From contig NZ_JAUKPO010000019.1 of the NCBI RefSeq assembly GCF_030503435.1, positions 62,001 to 126,000 of the forward strand: DNA of 64,000 nt. The letters run 5' to 3'. This document shows positions 26,595 to 36,471 of this stretch, piece by piece. The position numbers and the translations under genes are program-made. This DNA comes from Rhodocytophaga aerolata. GTDB taxonomy: Bacteria; Bacteroidota; Bacteroidia; Cytophagales; 172606-1. Below the pieces are notes generated by a model. The model did not search any database. It was not told the origin of the DNA and saw nothing but the letters and a program-made list of their open reading frames with translations. The number at the start of each line of letters is the position of its first letter. Positions within the stretch are counted from its first letter, which is position 1.

Positions 26595-27088
26595 GTATAC
26601 TGAAATTTGCCTGTTGAAACATCAAAATATCCCAGGGTATGTTTTTCTGTAAGCTGATAGTCTGCATTGTATTGATGTACTTCCAGGCGAACGGTCTGGA
26701 TGCCAAGCGTATCGTGTTGTAAGTAACCAAAATAAGAAGCGAAAAATAGTTCTAACCGCCTGATGAACTGCTCTTGGGTATCGTGTTCAAAGTGACTGAA
26801 GGAACTGGCTTCCATGGATCCATACACCTTATTGAAGAAAAAACGCCTGATCACCCGGTCTTTTGAGGGTAAAGGGCTTTCATAAGAAGGATACAGGAAA
26901 GTTTCCTGATGCCCTTTTTGCCCGATAAACTCAAAATCATAAAACAGGGTAGTTTCATCAATATAATGGGCAAACATAGGTGCATGCGTAAACGGAAACG
27001 ACTCATGGCCGCTATACATCACATACAAATTAGGCAGCAAAAAAGCCACCATCACCGACACAGCATATACTTTTTGTGTTGCTTTCAT
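26576..27088 (-). CDS. Small membrane-anchored protein upstream of the HTTM gene
   Basis: 170 residues. An N-terminal hydrophobic segment (about 8-25, YAVSVMVAFLLPNLYVMY) is followed by a soluble domain with FYDFEFIGQKGHQETFLYPSY and a largely beta C-terminus. It may be anchored by an uncleaved signal. No recognised catalytic motif. Its stop codon lies inside the start of the HTTM gene, so the two are co-translated. Presumably it is a partner or substrate-presenting subunit of the HTTM protein, by inference from gene order. Confidence 0.6.
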   Translation of the reverse strand: MKATQKVYAVSVMVAFLLPNLYVMYSGHESFPFTHAPMFAHYIDETTLFYDFEFIGQKGHQETFLYPSYESPLPSKDRVIRRFFFNKVYGSMEASSFSHFEHDTQEQFIRRLELFFASYFGYLQHDTLGIQTVRLEVHQYNADYQLTEKHTLGYFDVSTGKFQYTWTNRQ

Positions 27089-27451
27089 CAGCAGTGCGGA
27101 AGGGGAAAAAGTAATCGAATATATAATTTATTTCATTTATTATCAAGCACTTCCTTTTTTTGCTAAAGCCGGTCTACACGGGATACACTGCTGCTAGTTG
27201 AAACATGCAACTAGGTTGAGATTTTATGCATCAGTAGCTATTGTTGGAGAGGAATAAGCATAAATAAAATCACTTACTTTGCTGTTTCTACAAGCTTATC
27301 CACTATATTTAACTACATACAATAACCAGTTGTACACAGACACCTATGGCTGGCTGGTTTCCAAGCAAACTCCAGACAGGAGCTGTTTTGCCTTTTGTCT
27401 GCCGAAATTCCAGGTAAAAAGCAAGCTGTGTAGGTCCAATCAATTAAACCC
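27089..27451. other. Divergent intergenic region
   Basis: 363 bases between the minus-strand small membrane gene and the plus-strand DUF418 gene. It should hold both promoters. AT-rich near 27120-27150. No exact TAnnTTTG element in either direction, no repeat or RNA structure recognised. Confidence 0.4.
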
Positions 27452-28765
27452 ATGACCGCCCAGATGAAAAAAACTGAACTTCAGCAACCATCTTTTCATG
27501 TAGAAAAAAAGCCTGAGACTAGTTTAAAGCCACTAGGCAGTAGCAACCGGATAGAAATTTTAGATGCTTTACGGGGCTTTGCTATCTGTGGTATCTTGCT
27601 GGTAAATCTCCCATTTTTAATGGGCTATTATTACCTGACCGATCAGCAACAGGCGGCCATGCCATTTGCGGAAGCTGATAAAGTGGTGCTTCTGCTAATT
27701 CATTTCTTTGTTGAAGGAAAATTTTATTCCCTATTTTCCCTTTTATTCGGGATTGGATTTGCCGTCCAACTGGTGCGGGCTGGAGAGAAAAAATCTGATT
27801 TTCTGCCGTATTATATCCGGCGGCTTTTTATTTTATTTTTGATTGGCCTGGCACATTTGCTTTTGCTATGGACAGGGGATATTTTAGCTGCGTATGCAAT
27901 TACCGGATTTGTGTTACTGCTATTCCGCAATAAAAGTAACCAAACCTTATTACTATGGGCAGTTGTGTTACTCATCCTACCAGTGATACAATATGCCTTG
28001 GTACTAACTGTCGACGGAAAAGTGCAGCCAGGAATGGCCTTTGCCATAGCCGCTTCGGTAATAAAACAAAAGTTGGGCTTAACTGGCACCCGGTTATCAC
28101 AATTGCAGGGAGATTATTTATCCATGATACAATCGAATTTGGTAAGTGCCTGCTACCGGTTTGAACATTTGTTATATACCGGGCGTTTTTTTAAGATCCT
28201 GGCTATGTTTCTGCTTGGATTTTATGCAGGCCGCAAAAAGCTGTTCAGCAGTCCGGAGACACACCGTCCACTGATAAATACATTGATTACCGGAGGATTA
28301 CTCCTGGGTGTGCCGGCAAACCTTGTCCTTACCTGGCTAATGGAACTCGGTGGTGATACGCCCCCTTCTATGCTTGGCCTGGTTCAATCTTTGGTTTATA
28401 TGCTGGGCGTAGTTCCACTCAGCTTATGTTATGTTGCCTTATTTACATTAGCCTGGCAAAAAGAGAAATGGCAGGGCAGACTACGTTTTTTGGTTCCGGT
28501 AGGTAAAATGGCATTAAGCAATTATTTATTACAGAGTGTCATTTGTGTAGGGGTATTTAATGGCATTGGGTTAGGCTTGCTGGGAGAAGTGGGTCCTTTT
28601 ATAGGGCTAGGAATTGCAGCGGCTATACTTGTATTTCAATTAGTGCTTAGCCATTGGTGGCTCAGACATTTTCAATTTGGCCCGGTGGAATGGCTATGGC
28701 GATGCTTAACGTATGGAAAATTCTTGTCCATTAAACTCAAGCCTATGGTATCAGAAGTTAGCTAA
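27452..28765 (+). CDS. DUF418 (YeiB-like) membrane protein
   Basis: 437 residues with about ten membrane segments. The N-terminal IEILDALRGFAICGILLVNL is the typical start of the YeiB/DUF418 family. Near the end, VPVGKMALSNYLLQSVICVGVF and FQFGPVEWLWRCLTYG are its conserved C-terminal signature. These proteins are related to the acyltransferase/heparan-alpha-glucosaminide acetyltransferase fold, but the biochemical role of DUF418 members is uncertain. Start: the ATG at 27452 or an in-frame ATG four codons later (MKKTELQQ). It is convergent with the flippase gene, with 81 bases between the stops. Confidence 0.92.
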   Translation: MTAQMKKTELQQPSFHVEKKPETSLKPLGSSNRIEILDALRGFAICGILLVNLPFLMGYYYLTDQQQAAMPFAEADKVVLLLIHFFVEGKFYSLFSLLFGIGFAVQLVRAGEKKSDFLPYYIRRLFILFLIGLAHLLLLWTGDILAAYAITGFVLLLFRNKSNQTLLLWAVVLLILPVIQYALVLTVDGKVQPGMAFAIAASVIKQKLGLTGTRLSQLQGDYLSMIQSNLVSACYRFEHLLYTGRFFKILAMFLLGFYAGRKKLFSSPETHRPLINTLITGGLLLGVPANLVLTWLMELGGDTPPSMLGLVQSLVYMLGVVPLSLCYVALFTLAWQKEKWQGRLRFLVPVGKMALSNYLLQSVICVGVFNGIGLGLLGEVGPFIGLGIAAAILVFQLVLSHWWLRHFQFGPVEWLWRCLTYGKFLSIKLKPMVSEVS

Positions 28766-28846
28766 GACACAACCGAATAAATAAAATACGAACCACCTGT
28801 AGTAAAATGGCCCCAAAGATAACAGGCTCTTGTTTGGTGCACAATG

Positions 28847-30370
28847 CTAGGTATGGGTTATGACCTTTAGTACTTTTGTCAGTAACTGAGCAAGGGGAGA
28901 ATTACTTTTTTTACTGGTAGGCCTGTTGTTAAATTTTTGGCTAAGTTGTGCCAGCAGCCCCTTATCCGGTGTGAAATAGAGAGATACAAGCCAAAACAGC
29001 AACCCTACGGTAAGCAAGACAATTAACTCTAGCAGGTTAGGCAGATAAAAGCTTTCAAGGAGCATAGACGTAACATACAGACCGATGCTGAGTACAATGG
29101 CTGAAAAAAAACCAGGCCGGTAAGCTTTCAACAGTTCGCCAAGTTTCAGTCCTAATACTTTCCGGAGTATGAGAAAATATCCCACATTTTTAAGGATGGC
29201 TGCCAGCAATACCGCATACGTACAGCCGATGAGGCCTAAAGGTTTAAAGGCAAAAAACAGTATTCCCAGAACAAGAAAATAGGATATATGCAGCATTGCT
29301 TTCCAGGTTAGGGTCCCGGTTGCATCACAAACAATGCCGCTAAAATGCATCAGCACCCGGAAGGGAGTAGTAAAAGCCAATACCTGTAAGATAGGAATGG
29401 CGGCTGTCCATTTTTCGCCCAACATCAGATAAACAATGGGTTCGGCGGCCAGGGAAATGCCGCAACAGATAGGAAAGATAATCAGGGCTACTGATGAAAC
29501 AGAAAACAAGTATACATTTTTTAACCGTGAAATCTCCGTTTGGATACGGCTAAAAGCAGGAAACAATACCCTGGAAACAGTTCCTACCAGTAAACTGACT
29601 GGCTGCCGGATGAGAATAAAAGCCCGGTTATACAAACCCAGGTTTGCCTCTCCCAGAAATCTGCCAATAAAGAGGGTATCAAAATCGGCACCCAAAAAAT
29701 CAATAAAGCTGATCAAGGACATCTTGCTGCCAAAAGCAAATAGTGGCTGGTAGTACTTCCAGTCAAACAACAACGACAGGCTATGTCTGGCAAAAATATA
29801 GGAGGTAACCGTACTAATGATGGCCTGGCAGATGGAAGCCGCTACCAGGCTCCACACCCCAAAGTCCAAATAGGCTAAACTCATTCCAACCAATACATAT
29901 CCTACCAGGTAAGAGGCGATCTGAATAATAGCTACGGACTTAAATTCCAGGTTCCGCCGCAACAAACTAATGGAAGTAGAACCCAGGCCATTGATCACTA
30001 GTGAGATACACGTGGTACGGAGAATGGGTACTAACTGCGGATTATCAAATATGTATACTGACAAAGGAGCCGCCAGCCAGGTTATTCCTGAGAAAAGTAT
30101 ACCTAATAAGAAGGAAGAGGTAAAAGCTACCCGTATATCTTCCTTATATAAGTCTTTTTTGTTAATTAACGCCTGGCTCATCCCCATCTGGGAAAAATAG
30201 GTACTAAACCCAAGAACCAATCCGGACATGGCCATTAGTCCAAAATCTGAAGGAGCTAACAAGCGTGCCATGATGGCACTATAGCCTAACTGCACAACTG
30301 CATTCGTAATGGTTGAAACTGAATTCCATTTAATGCCCTGGACGGTCTTGGTGGTTAAATTTTCACTCAT
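28847..30370 (-). CDS. Polysaccharide flippase, MOP/MATE-like (Wzx type)
   Basis: 507 residues with about 12-14 membrane segments. The start GIKWNSVSTITNAVVQLGYSA and the motif ARLLAPSDFGLMAMSGLVLG are typical of lipopolysaccharide biosynthesis / Wzx translocases. NLEFKSVAIIQIASYLVGYVL and DTLFIGRFLGEANLGLYNRA are further WzxC-type signatures. It probably flips undecaprenyl-linked or similar glycan units across the inner membrane. It is not in a classic capsule cluster; the nearest glycosyltransferase is the GT4 gene some 4 kb away. The C-terminal tail (Lys/Ser-rich, about 475-507) is cytoplasmic. Confidence 0.93.
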   Translation of the reverse strand: MSENLTTKTVQGIKWNSVSTITNAVVQLGYSAIMARLLAPSDFGLMAMSGLVLGFSTYFSQMGMSQALINKKDLYKEDIRVAFTSSFLLGILFSGITWLAAPLSVYIFDNPQLVPILRTTCISLVINGLGSTSISLLRRNLEFKSVAIIQIASYLVGYVLVGMSLAYLDFGVWSLVAASICQAIISTVTSYIFARHSLSLLFDWKYYQPLFAFGSKMSLISFIDFLGADFDTLFIGRFLGEANLGLYNRAFILIRQPVSLLVGTVSRVLFPAFSRIQTEISRLKNVYLFSVSSVALIIFPICCGISLAAEPIVYLMLGEKWTAAIPILQVLAFTTPFRVLMHFSGIVCDATGTLTWKAMLHISYFLVLGILFFAFKPLGLIGCTYAVLLAAILKNVGYFLILRKVLGLKLGELLKAYRPGFFSAIVLSIGLYVTSMLLESFYLPNLLELIVLLTVGLLFWLVSLYFTPDKGLLAQLSQKFNNRPTSKKSNSPLAQLLTKVLKVITHT

Positions 30371-30781
30371 GGATTGTTTCCGGATATGCTGCTTGTTGGC
30401 TGGGTAAATTTGTTCTAAGAATACACCTTTTAAGGAATCTACCGCATAAAGTAAATATAAGGTAAACTGTCATGGGAAAGAAGATTTCTTAAAGATCAAA
30501 AGAAGTTAGGCTTAAAGCCTGCAAAAAGCAGATAATCACTTTAGGATAGAAGCCAGCAGCAAAGAAACGGACATATTACTCTCATCTATTCCTCTCTTAC
30601 TCTTATGCCTTGGCCTGGAGATTATGAAATAGTTGCCAGCACGGCTGTTTTTTAACTAGTCAATAAAGGCAGAAAATGAAAATTTGGAGAAGCCTGCATA
30701 CCACTACCCATTTCTTTAGACTACCATACATTGAGATGGGGAGCTTACTGGCACAACCTATAGCAAAATCTCAGCTAACTT
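30371..30781. other. Intergenic region between flippase and MBL-fold genes
   Basis: 411 bases lie between the flippase start and the stop of the MBL-fold gene, both on the minus strand. A short palindrome AGGCTTAAAGCCT sits near 30509-30521. No clear -7 element for the flippase, and no open frame of coding quality. Confidence 0.4.
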
Positions 30782-31879
30782 CTAAGGCTTGTACCATACC
30801 TTGTTCTCAAAGGGCTTCCCCATTTCAAAGGGCTCCCCCACCTGTGGAGTAATAATAGTTATGCCTTTACTTTTGGCAGCCGCTAACGTACGCAAAATAG
30901 GTTCATCCCAGGCATGATACGATAAGTTGAAAGTAGCCCAATGAACGGGTAGCAGGATTTTACCCCCCAGATCCACTTGTGCCTGTACAGCTGATTCCGG
31001 ATTCATATGGATATCAAGCCAGGTATCGCCATAGGCTCCTACTTTCATCAGGGATACATCTACGGCTCCAAAACGCTCGCGAATCTGTTTAAAATGCTCA
31101 CCATATCCGGTATCGCCGCTAAAATAAAGGGAATACCCCCCTCCCTGCAGTAGCCAGGATGCCCACAAGGTTGAGTTATCCATAGACTTTCGCCCGGAAT
31201 AATGACGGGCAGGCGTGCAGATAATTGTTACCCCCTTGAGTTGAACAGGCTCCCACCAATCCATTTCATGAATTTGTTGTTGAGCTACCTGCCATCTTTC
31301 CAGATGTGCGCCCACGCCTAACCCTACGTAGAAATGCGTGCCCTGGGATGCCAGATGCTGAATGGTCTTCATATCCAGATGGTCGTAATGATCATGAGAG
31401 ATAACTACCGCATCGATACCTGAAAGTGCTTCTAAGGCAATAGGCGAGGGATGCAGCCGGTGAGGTCCAATGGGCACAGGAGAAGCCACTTCCGACAACA
31501 CAGGATCTGTCATAATCCGTAAGCCATTGATCTCCACCAAAACAGTAGCATGCCCCAGCCAGATAGTTCTGAGTCCTTGGCCAGGAGGATTTTTCAGCGT
31601 GTTTGCCTCCAGCTGAACGACCGGAACAGCAAATTGTGGCTCTCTGATCTGGCCTTGCGAGTAAAGCTTTAAATTGTTAAAAAGCGATAGGTCTGTCTGT
31701 TGCGGAGGGGTGTTTTCAAACCGTCCATGGATAAATTGCGGAGACTGCTGAAACCTCTCAAGCCGGTTGCCTGGCAACGAACCGCCAAATTGCGGCAATT
31801 GAAAAATGATGTAAACACTTGCAGCAATCAGGGCAATGATCGAGGCAAGAATGATACCTGCTTTTTTAAATCGTTTCAT
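30782..31879 (-). CDS. MBL-fold metallohydrolase, NAPE-PLD-like, membrane-anchored
   Basis: 365 residues. An N-terminal membrane anchor or signal (AGIILASIIALIAASVYIIF) precedes a metallo-beta-lactamase domain. The metal motifs are VVISHDHYDHLD, PARHYSGRK, LYFSGDTGYG, DIHMNPESAV and PVHWATFNL. IWLGHATVLVEINGLRIMTD is the characteristic beginning of the NAPE-PLD/UlaG-type family. Eukaryotic NAPE-PLD hydrolyses N-acylphosphatidylethanolamines; bacterial members may act on phospholipids or other phosphodiesters. All metal ligands look intact. Probably faces the periplasm. It stands alone, divergent from the GH18 gene. Confidence 0.92.
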   Translation of the reverse strand: MKRFKKAGIILASIIALIAASVYIIFQLPQFGGSLPGNRLERFQQSPQFIHGRFENTPPQQTDLSLFNNLKLYSQGQIREPQFAVPVVQLEANTLKNPPGQGLRTIWLGHATVLVEINGLRIMTDPVLSEVASPVPIGPHRLHPSPIALEALSGIDAVVISHDHYDHLDMKTIQHLASQGTHFYVGLGVGAHLERWQVAQQQIHEMDWWEPVQLKGVTIICTPARHYSGRKSMDNSTLWASWLLQGGGYSLYFSGDTGYGEHFKQIRERFGAVDVSLMKVGAYGDTWLDIHMNPESAVQAQVDLGGKILLPVHWATFNLSYHAWDEPILRTLAAAKSKGITIITPQVGEPFEMGKPFENKVWYKP

Positions 31880-32231
31880 GCGTATTTCTTTATATTTATC
31901 TGAACTCAGCTCAGGCTGAATGTTGGTTATTTACGAACATTTTTTTTACTGGCATACTAGGACTATAAGCAAGTTTGATAAAAAAAGGTAGAAGTGTGTA
32001 CTTCAACAAAAGAATCTTTTGAGGTTGTATGGAATGTATACAAGGCCTTAGTACCGGTTATGCTTATAGAACAAAGTGTACATCAGTTGGCTTTCTACAT
32101 AAAGTTATCACCCCTAAGAGCTACTTATATGCGGCAACTGCTGAAAGTGAGGCTATGGGTACTACATTCATACACGTATTATTGAAAATTATTCATAAGT
32201 TCGCTTTCTTCAAAACCACTTTTACGAATCT
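31880..32231. other. Divergent intergenic region
   Basis: 352 bases between MBL-fold and GH18 gene starts. Two overlapping short frames exist on the plus strand (31994-32235), but neither has a recognisable domain or coding character, so they are not called. No exact promoter consensus, repeat or hairpin found. Confidence 0.4.
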
Positions 32232-33362
32232 ATGATGTTTTTAAAACGTATTCCCCTGCTTTTTTCACTTATTCTCAGTAGTATTGCCCTCTTACCCGGC
32301 TTTAGCCAGACAACCAACAATTTTAATGTCATTGCCTATTTTGCCGGAAATGCCGCTCAACTTGATAGTTTCAAGGTTGCTAACATTACCCATTTGATCT
32401 ATTGCTTTGGCCATCTACAGGGAAATTCCTTTACCCTGGGCAAGCCTGCGGACACCTTGATTATTAACAAAATGGTGGCTTTAAAACGCCAGCAACCTCA
32501 CTTAAAAGTACTATTATCCTTAGGCGGTTGGGGCGGGTGCGAAACCTGTTCGCCAGTTTTTTCAACTCATGCCGGCAGACTAGCATTTGCAGAATCTGTA
32601 AAAGTTATGCAAACACGCCTGCATACAGATGGCATTGATCTGGACTGGGAGTATCCGGCTATTGAAGGTTTGCCAGGTCACCCGTATGGTCCTGCAGACA
32701 GAAAAAACTTTACCCTGCTTGTTCAGCAACTACGCAAAACCTTAGGGAAAGAAAGCATTATTAGTTTTGCTGCCGGAGGGTTCACAGAGTTTCTTGACAA
32801 ATCTGTGGAGTGGAAAAAAGTAATGAAAGAAGTAGATTTTGTGAACCTGATGACCTATGATCTGGTGAATGGCTATGCCACCAAAACAGGGCATCATACG
32901 CCTCTGTATGCTACCTCTCAACAAGCAGAGTCTACCGATCATGCCGTGCAATATCTGCGCAAACTAGGCATAGACTCCAGACAACTGGTAATTGGCGGGG
33001 CTTTCTATGCCCGTGTTTTCGAGAATGTGGCTTCTACCAACCAGGGACTTTATCAGTCTGCTAAGTTTAAGTCAGGTATCGGATACAAGCAATTTTTCCC
33101 TACTTTAACCCCTGACAAAGGATATGCATACTATTGGGATGAAGAGGCAAAAGCGCCTTATCTGTACAATGCCCAGGAAAAACTGTTTGTCACTTTTGAC
33201 GACCGGCGCTCAATCGAATTAAAAACTAAATATGTGGTAGATCAACAGTTAGGAGGTATCATGTTCTGGCAACTGGCAGACGATCTGCCGGAGGAAGGAT
33301 TATTGGATGCGATAGCTGATGTAAAAAAAAGCTATCGTCCGGCAGCCAGCACGATCAAATAA
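32232..33362 (+). CDS. GH18 chitinase-like enzyme, secreted
   Basis: 376 residues with a signal peptide ending ALLPGFSQ. The GH18 catalytic motif DGIDLDWEYP is present, Asp133-x-x-Asp136-x-Asp138-x-Glu140, with Glu140 as the acid. KVLLSLGGWGGC supplies the SxGG motif, DFVNLMTYDL the substrate-site strand, and GGIMFWQLADD the terminal Trp motif. It is a single catalytic domain with no binding module. It probably hydrolyses chitin or chito-oligosaccharides in the periplasm or outside. No chitin SusCD pair or GH20 partner is beside it, so the gene may work with enzymes elsewhere. Confidence 0.94.
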   Translation: MMFLKRIPLLFSLILSSIALLPGFSQTTNNFNVIAYFAGNAAQLDSFKVANITHLIYCFGHLQGNSFTLGKPADTLIINKMVALKRQQPHLKVLLSLGGWGGCETCSPVFSTHAGRLAFAESVKVMQTRLHTDGIDLDWEYPAIEGLPGHPYGPADRKNFTLLVQQLRKTLGKESIISFAAGGFTEFLDKSVEWKKVMKEVDFVNLMTYDLVNGYATKTGHHTPLYATSQQAESTDHAVQYLRKLGIDSRQLVIGGAFYARVFENVASTNQGLYQSAKFKSGIGYKQFFPTLTPDKGYAYYWDEEAKAPYLYNAQEKLFVTFDDRRSIELKTKYVVDQQLGGIMFWQLADDLPEEGLLDAIADVKKSYRPAASTIK

Positions 33363-33632
33363 CAGGATAGCTTGTCAATACCCTTTGCAGGGTGTTTCCA
33401 GAAAGCCGGGTTCTCCCAATCAATCTATCAGTTCTTATAACATCTATCAGCTAGTCCAGCCTTTATCATAGGTTGAATTGGTTCAAAAATCAAGATAGTA
33501 GCTACTCTTGTATCGAATAATTGTTAACAAAAACAGCCGGTTTAGAATGACCTGCTGTTTATAGCAAAACCTATAGAAGTTTAAAATAACCAACATCTGA
33601 TGGTAAAGCATTGCACCAGGTGAGCAAAAAGA

Positions 33633-34400
33633 TTAGGGAAGCTCCGGGGCTGTATGGCTTGCCGAAGCTGTACCAGCTGGTAACTCAATTAATCGAATGT
33701 TGCGAAAATGAATTGTTGCCCCTTCAGACTCTAAACAGAGGTATCCTTTCCGCTGAGTCGACTGGCTGATACCATTAACAAACTTGCCATTGACAGAAAG
33801 CTTAATCACCCCATCGACACATACCACATCGTAGGTATTCCATTCGCCACGGCCTTTGCATAGGTTTTCAACAGATTTACTCCGGTCGCCTCTGGGATTA
33901 TCAGGCAAGGTTTTTACGCCACCTACGCCAAAAAGCTCCCCGTGAACATAGGCGATTGGCGGAGTGGTGCCGTCACGTTTATTTAAATTCACCCAATCTA
34001 GTTCCAGCATCTGCACTTCCACTCCATTGGGCAAACGCGATTTTTCATCAGGTTTAGCATCACTCCAAACGAAAACGCCAGAGTTACCTCCCGCTTCCAT
34101 ATGTTTCCATTCAATGTGTAGCATAAAGTTTTCGTATTGCTTTTCCGAACGAATGACGCCAATAGGTTGGCCCAAGCAGATTAACTCTCCATCATCCTTT
34201 TTAGTCCAGGTAGAACTATTTGTATTGACATTCATCCATTTTATAGGAAATTCTTGCACCGGTTGGCCGGAGGTAATGTTGTCTAACTTCCTCTGGGTGC
34301 CAAATTCAAACAGGAAACCTTGTGCATAGGAAATGCTATACATACTAACTATTAGACTTACGAATAGTTGGGATGCTGCTATTTTCAAAAAAATTCTCAT
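33633..34400 (-). CDS. DUF1080 (3-keto-disaccharide hydrolase-type) secreted protein
   Basis: 255 residues with a signal peptide (ending ISYAQG). The concanavalin-like DUF1080 fold is recognised from [52 protein letters not shown] and [22 protein letters not shown]. Some DUF1080 members hydrolyse 3-keto-glycosides. The upstream same-strand Gfo/Idh/MocA oxidoreductase could produce 3-keto sugars, so the two may form an oxidise-then-cleave pair. There are 156 bases between the genes, so co-transcription is possible but not certain. The specific sugar is unknown. Confidence 0.9.
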   Translation of the reverse strand: MRIFLKIAASQLFVSLIVSMYSISYAQGFLFEFGTQRKLDNITSGQPVQEFPIKWMNVNTNSSTWTKKDDGELICLGQPIGVIRSEKQYENFMLHIEWKHMEAGGNSGVFVWSDAKPDEKSRLPNGVEVQMLELDWVNLNKRDGTTPPIAYVHGELFGVGGVKTLPDNPRGDRSKSVENLCKGRGEWNTYDVVCVDGVIKLSVNGKFVNGISQSTQRKGYLCLESEGATIHFRNIRLIELPAGTASASHTAPELP

Positions 34401-34556
34401 GTGACTTTACTTACAATAAGATGTTACAAACCGTAAAAAAAGGGTTAATTTGGATAGGAAATACTGCTTAAAAATTCTTCTGGAATCTTCCATTCAACAT
34501 CCGTTATTGGATTGATTAGAGACCTGTCAATGGCAGCTATCCTTGTTCTTGGTAAA

Positions 34557-35870
34557 TTAAAATTGCTTAGTAATTCCTGGAATGGCAATTCCCGGACCTG
34601 GCCACTTCAGTTGCCAGGTAAACTCGTCGGTTTTAGGACCCAGCACTTGCTCAGAATTGAAGGCTTCTTCCCAACTAATGGTTTGGCCGGTATAGGCAAC
34701 CATTCTTCCTAAAACAGCCAGCATGGTGCTGGTAGCCATCCATTCGCCATCATTCATCGGTTTCCCTTGACGGATAGAAGCAAAAAACTCATCTTGTTCT
34801 GTCTGGTACATATCATTTTTTTCGCCCCGGTATAGCCATTTGTTTTTGCCCGTGATCTCATGAACTCCGCGCCATAGATTTAGGCTAGCATTTCCTTCAG
34901 TACCAGCTATATCCACCGTATTAGCCGTAGAACAACCACTTTGCTGGCGGGTAAAATGAAATCCTTTCACCCCTTGTTCATACTCATATTCTATGGCAAA
35001 ATGATCATATATGTTTCCATAGATAGCCTCTGTGCGTACTTGCCTTCCGCCACTTCCGCTGGCTTTCAAAGGCGGCTTATCGCCCATGGCCCATGACATC
35101 ATATCCAGGCTATGCACGGCTTGTTCAACAATAAAATCGCCAGACAGCCAGTTTTGATAATACCAGTTGCGCATCTGGTACTCCATATCTGTCCATTGTG
35201 GCTGCCTGGGCAGATGCCAAACCGGCCCACCATTCCGTGTAGTGGCTACCATTTTTATTTCGCCTATCTCTCCCTGGTGCACTTTGCTAAAAGTTGCCCG
35301 GTTTGCCAGATCGTAGCGGAAGCAAAAGCCCGACAGGATCGAGAGGTTTTTCTGTTTGGCTTTCTTTGCTGCCTCTAAAACTTTCCGCACCCCAGGAGCA
35401 TCTACTGCAACCGGCTTTTCGCAAAATGTATGCTTTCCAGCCTCCACGGCAGCCATCAGATGATCCGGGCGGAAGGAAGGAGGCGTAGCTAAGAGCACCA
35501 CATCTACATCTGATTCTATTACTTTTTTGTAGGCATCAAACCCTACATACTTATGCTCTTTATTTAGTTTTATGCGTTTAGGAAAAACTTTTATAAGTGA
35601 CTGATAGGCCTCTTCCAGTCGATCGGGGAAAACATCTGCCATAGCCGTAATTACTGCATCCGGATCGGCCTTAAGCGCCTGCACAGCAGCACCAGTACCT
35701 CTACCCCCGCATCCGATTAACCCTACTTTTAAGGTATTTTTATTAGCTGCCCTTATCTGTTCAGGAAAACTCAGGGTAAGGGCAAGGGTATTGGCGATTA
35801 CAGCTGTTCCAGTTGATTTGAGAAATGCTCTCCGGTTTGTTTTACCCGGCTCATAGGTATTTTTCTTCAT
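34557..35870 (-). CDS. Gfo/Idh/MocA-family oxidoreductase, Tat-exported
   Basis: 437 residues. The N-terminus carries a twin-arginine signal (TNRRAFLKSTG) then a hydrophobic stretch, so the folded protein with its nucleotide cofactor is probably exported. The Rossmann motif VGLIGCGGRGTGAAVQALK binds NAD(P). CEKPVAVDAPGVRKVL contains the family EKP motif, and the C-terminal Gfo domain has GSGGRQVRTEAIYGN. Its role is probably oxidation of a sugar hydroxyl, for example to a 3-keto sugar. It lies upstream of the DUF1080 gene. Other Gfo/Idh/MocA reactions (epimerisation, deglycosylation by redox) cannot be excluded. Confidence 0.93.
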   Translation of the reverse strand: MKKNTYEPGKTNRRAFLKSTGTAVIANTLALTLSFPEQIRAANKNTLKVGLIGCGGRGTGAAVQALKADPDAVITAMADVFPDRLEEAYQSLIKVFPKRIKLNKEHKYVGFDAYKKVIESDVDVVLLATPPSFRPDHLMAAVEAGKHTFCEKPVAVDAPGVRKVLEAAKKAKQKNLSILSGFCFRYDLANRATFSKVHQGEIGEIKMVATTRNGGPVWHLPRQPQWTDMEYQMRNWYYQNWLSGDFIVEQAVHSLDMMSWAMGDKPPLKASGSGGRQVRTEAIYGNIYDHFAIEYEYEQGVKGFHFTRQQSGCSTANTVDIAGTEGNASLNLWRGVHEITGKNKWLYRGEKNDMYQTEQDEFFASIRQGKPMNDGEWMATSTMLAVLGRMVAYTGQTISWEEAFNSEQVLGPKTDEFTWQLKWPGPGIAIPGITKQF

Positions 35871-36471
35871 AATCCATCAATATTATTGGTTTATTGCCAT
35901 TTAATATACAAATAATATCAGCCGGTTTGATTATCCAATCATATATTTATTACTGCTCATTGATTGGGTGCAGGCATTGCCTTAGATAGAACACATCTAA
36001 GTCCTATAGTATATTAGGTTTCGCTGAAAAGTATATCCAGCTGCTGTTCCACAATAGGTCAGATAAAAATTTACCTGCTCTGTTAATTCGTAATAGGATG
36101 CTGACCTATGGCTTGCTGCCTGACTAAGCATTATGGTATATACAATAGGCACTAGTCAAAGACAAAAGAGGTGACTAAAATAAACTTCTGGATAACGTAT
36201 ATTTTGGTAGGAAGAAACAACTTCAAATAGAACAGTTCCGATAGGTCTACTCTTATTCAACTGCAGCAAATACATTCAAACTCTTCTTCTATTATTGCGG
36301 CATTCAAAATAAAATATCATTTGTTTGAATAAGGATCGTTTTTTATAACATTTACTTCTATATTGAGACTTGATTAGTATGTTCAGCAATTGCCTACCAT
36401 CTATTTAGACTCCGTAGGCCTTTCATTAACAGGGTTCTACTACTAGCTATCCGTTACTTGCTAAATTATTC
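35871..36471. other. Divergent intergenic region
   Basis: 601 bases between the Gfo/Idh/MocA and acyltransferase starts. AT-rich, with several short runs such as TATTATTGG and ATATACAAATAATA near 35880-35920. No exact -7 element, terminator or credible small gene found. Confidence 0.4.

Noticed and set aside
31994-32235. Two overlapping short frames before the GH18 gene
   Set aside because: They overlap in different frames, have no domain and look like chance frames in an intergenic region.
33531-33560. AAACAGC/GCTGTTT hairpin between the GH18 and DUF1080 genes
   Set aside because: Only 7 bp with no T-run on either strand; too weak to call a terminator.
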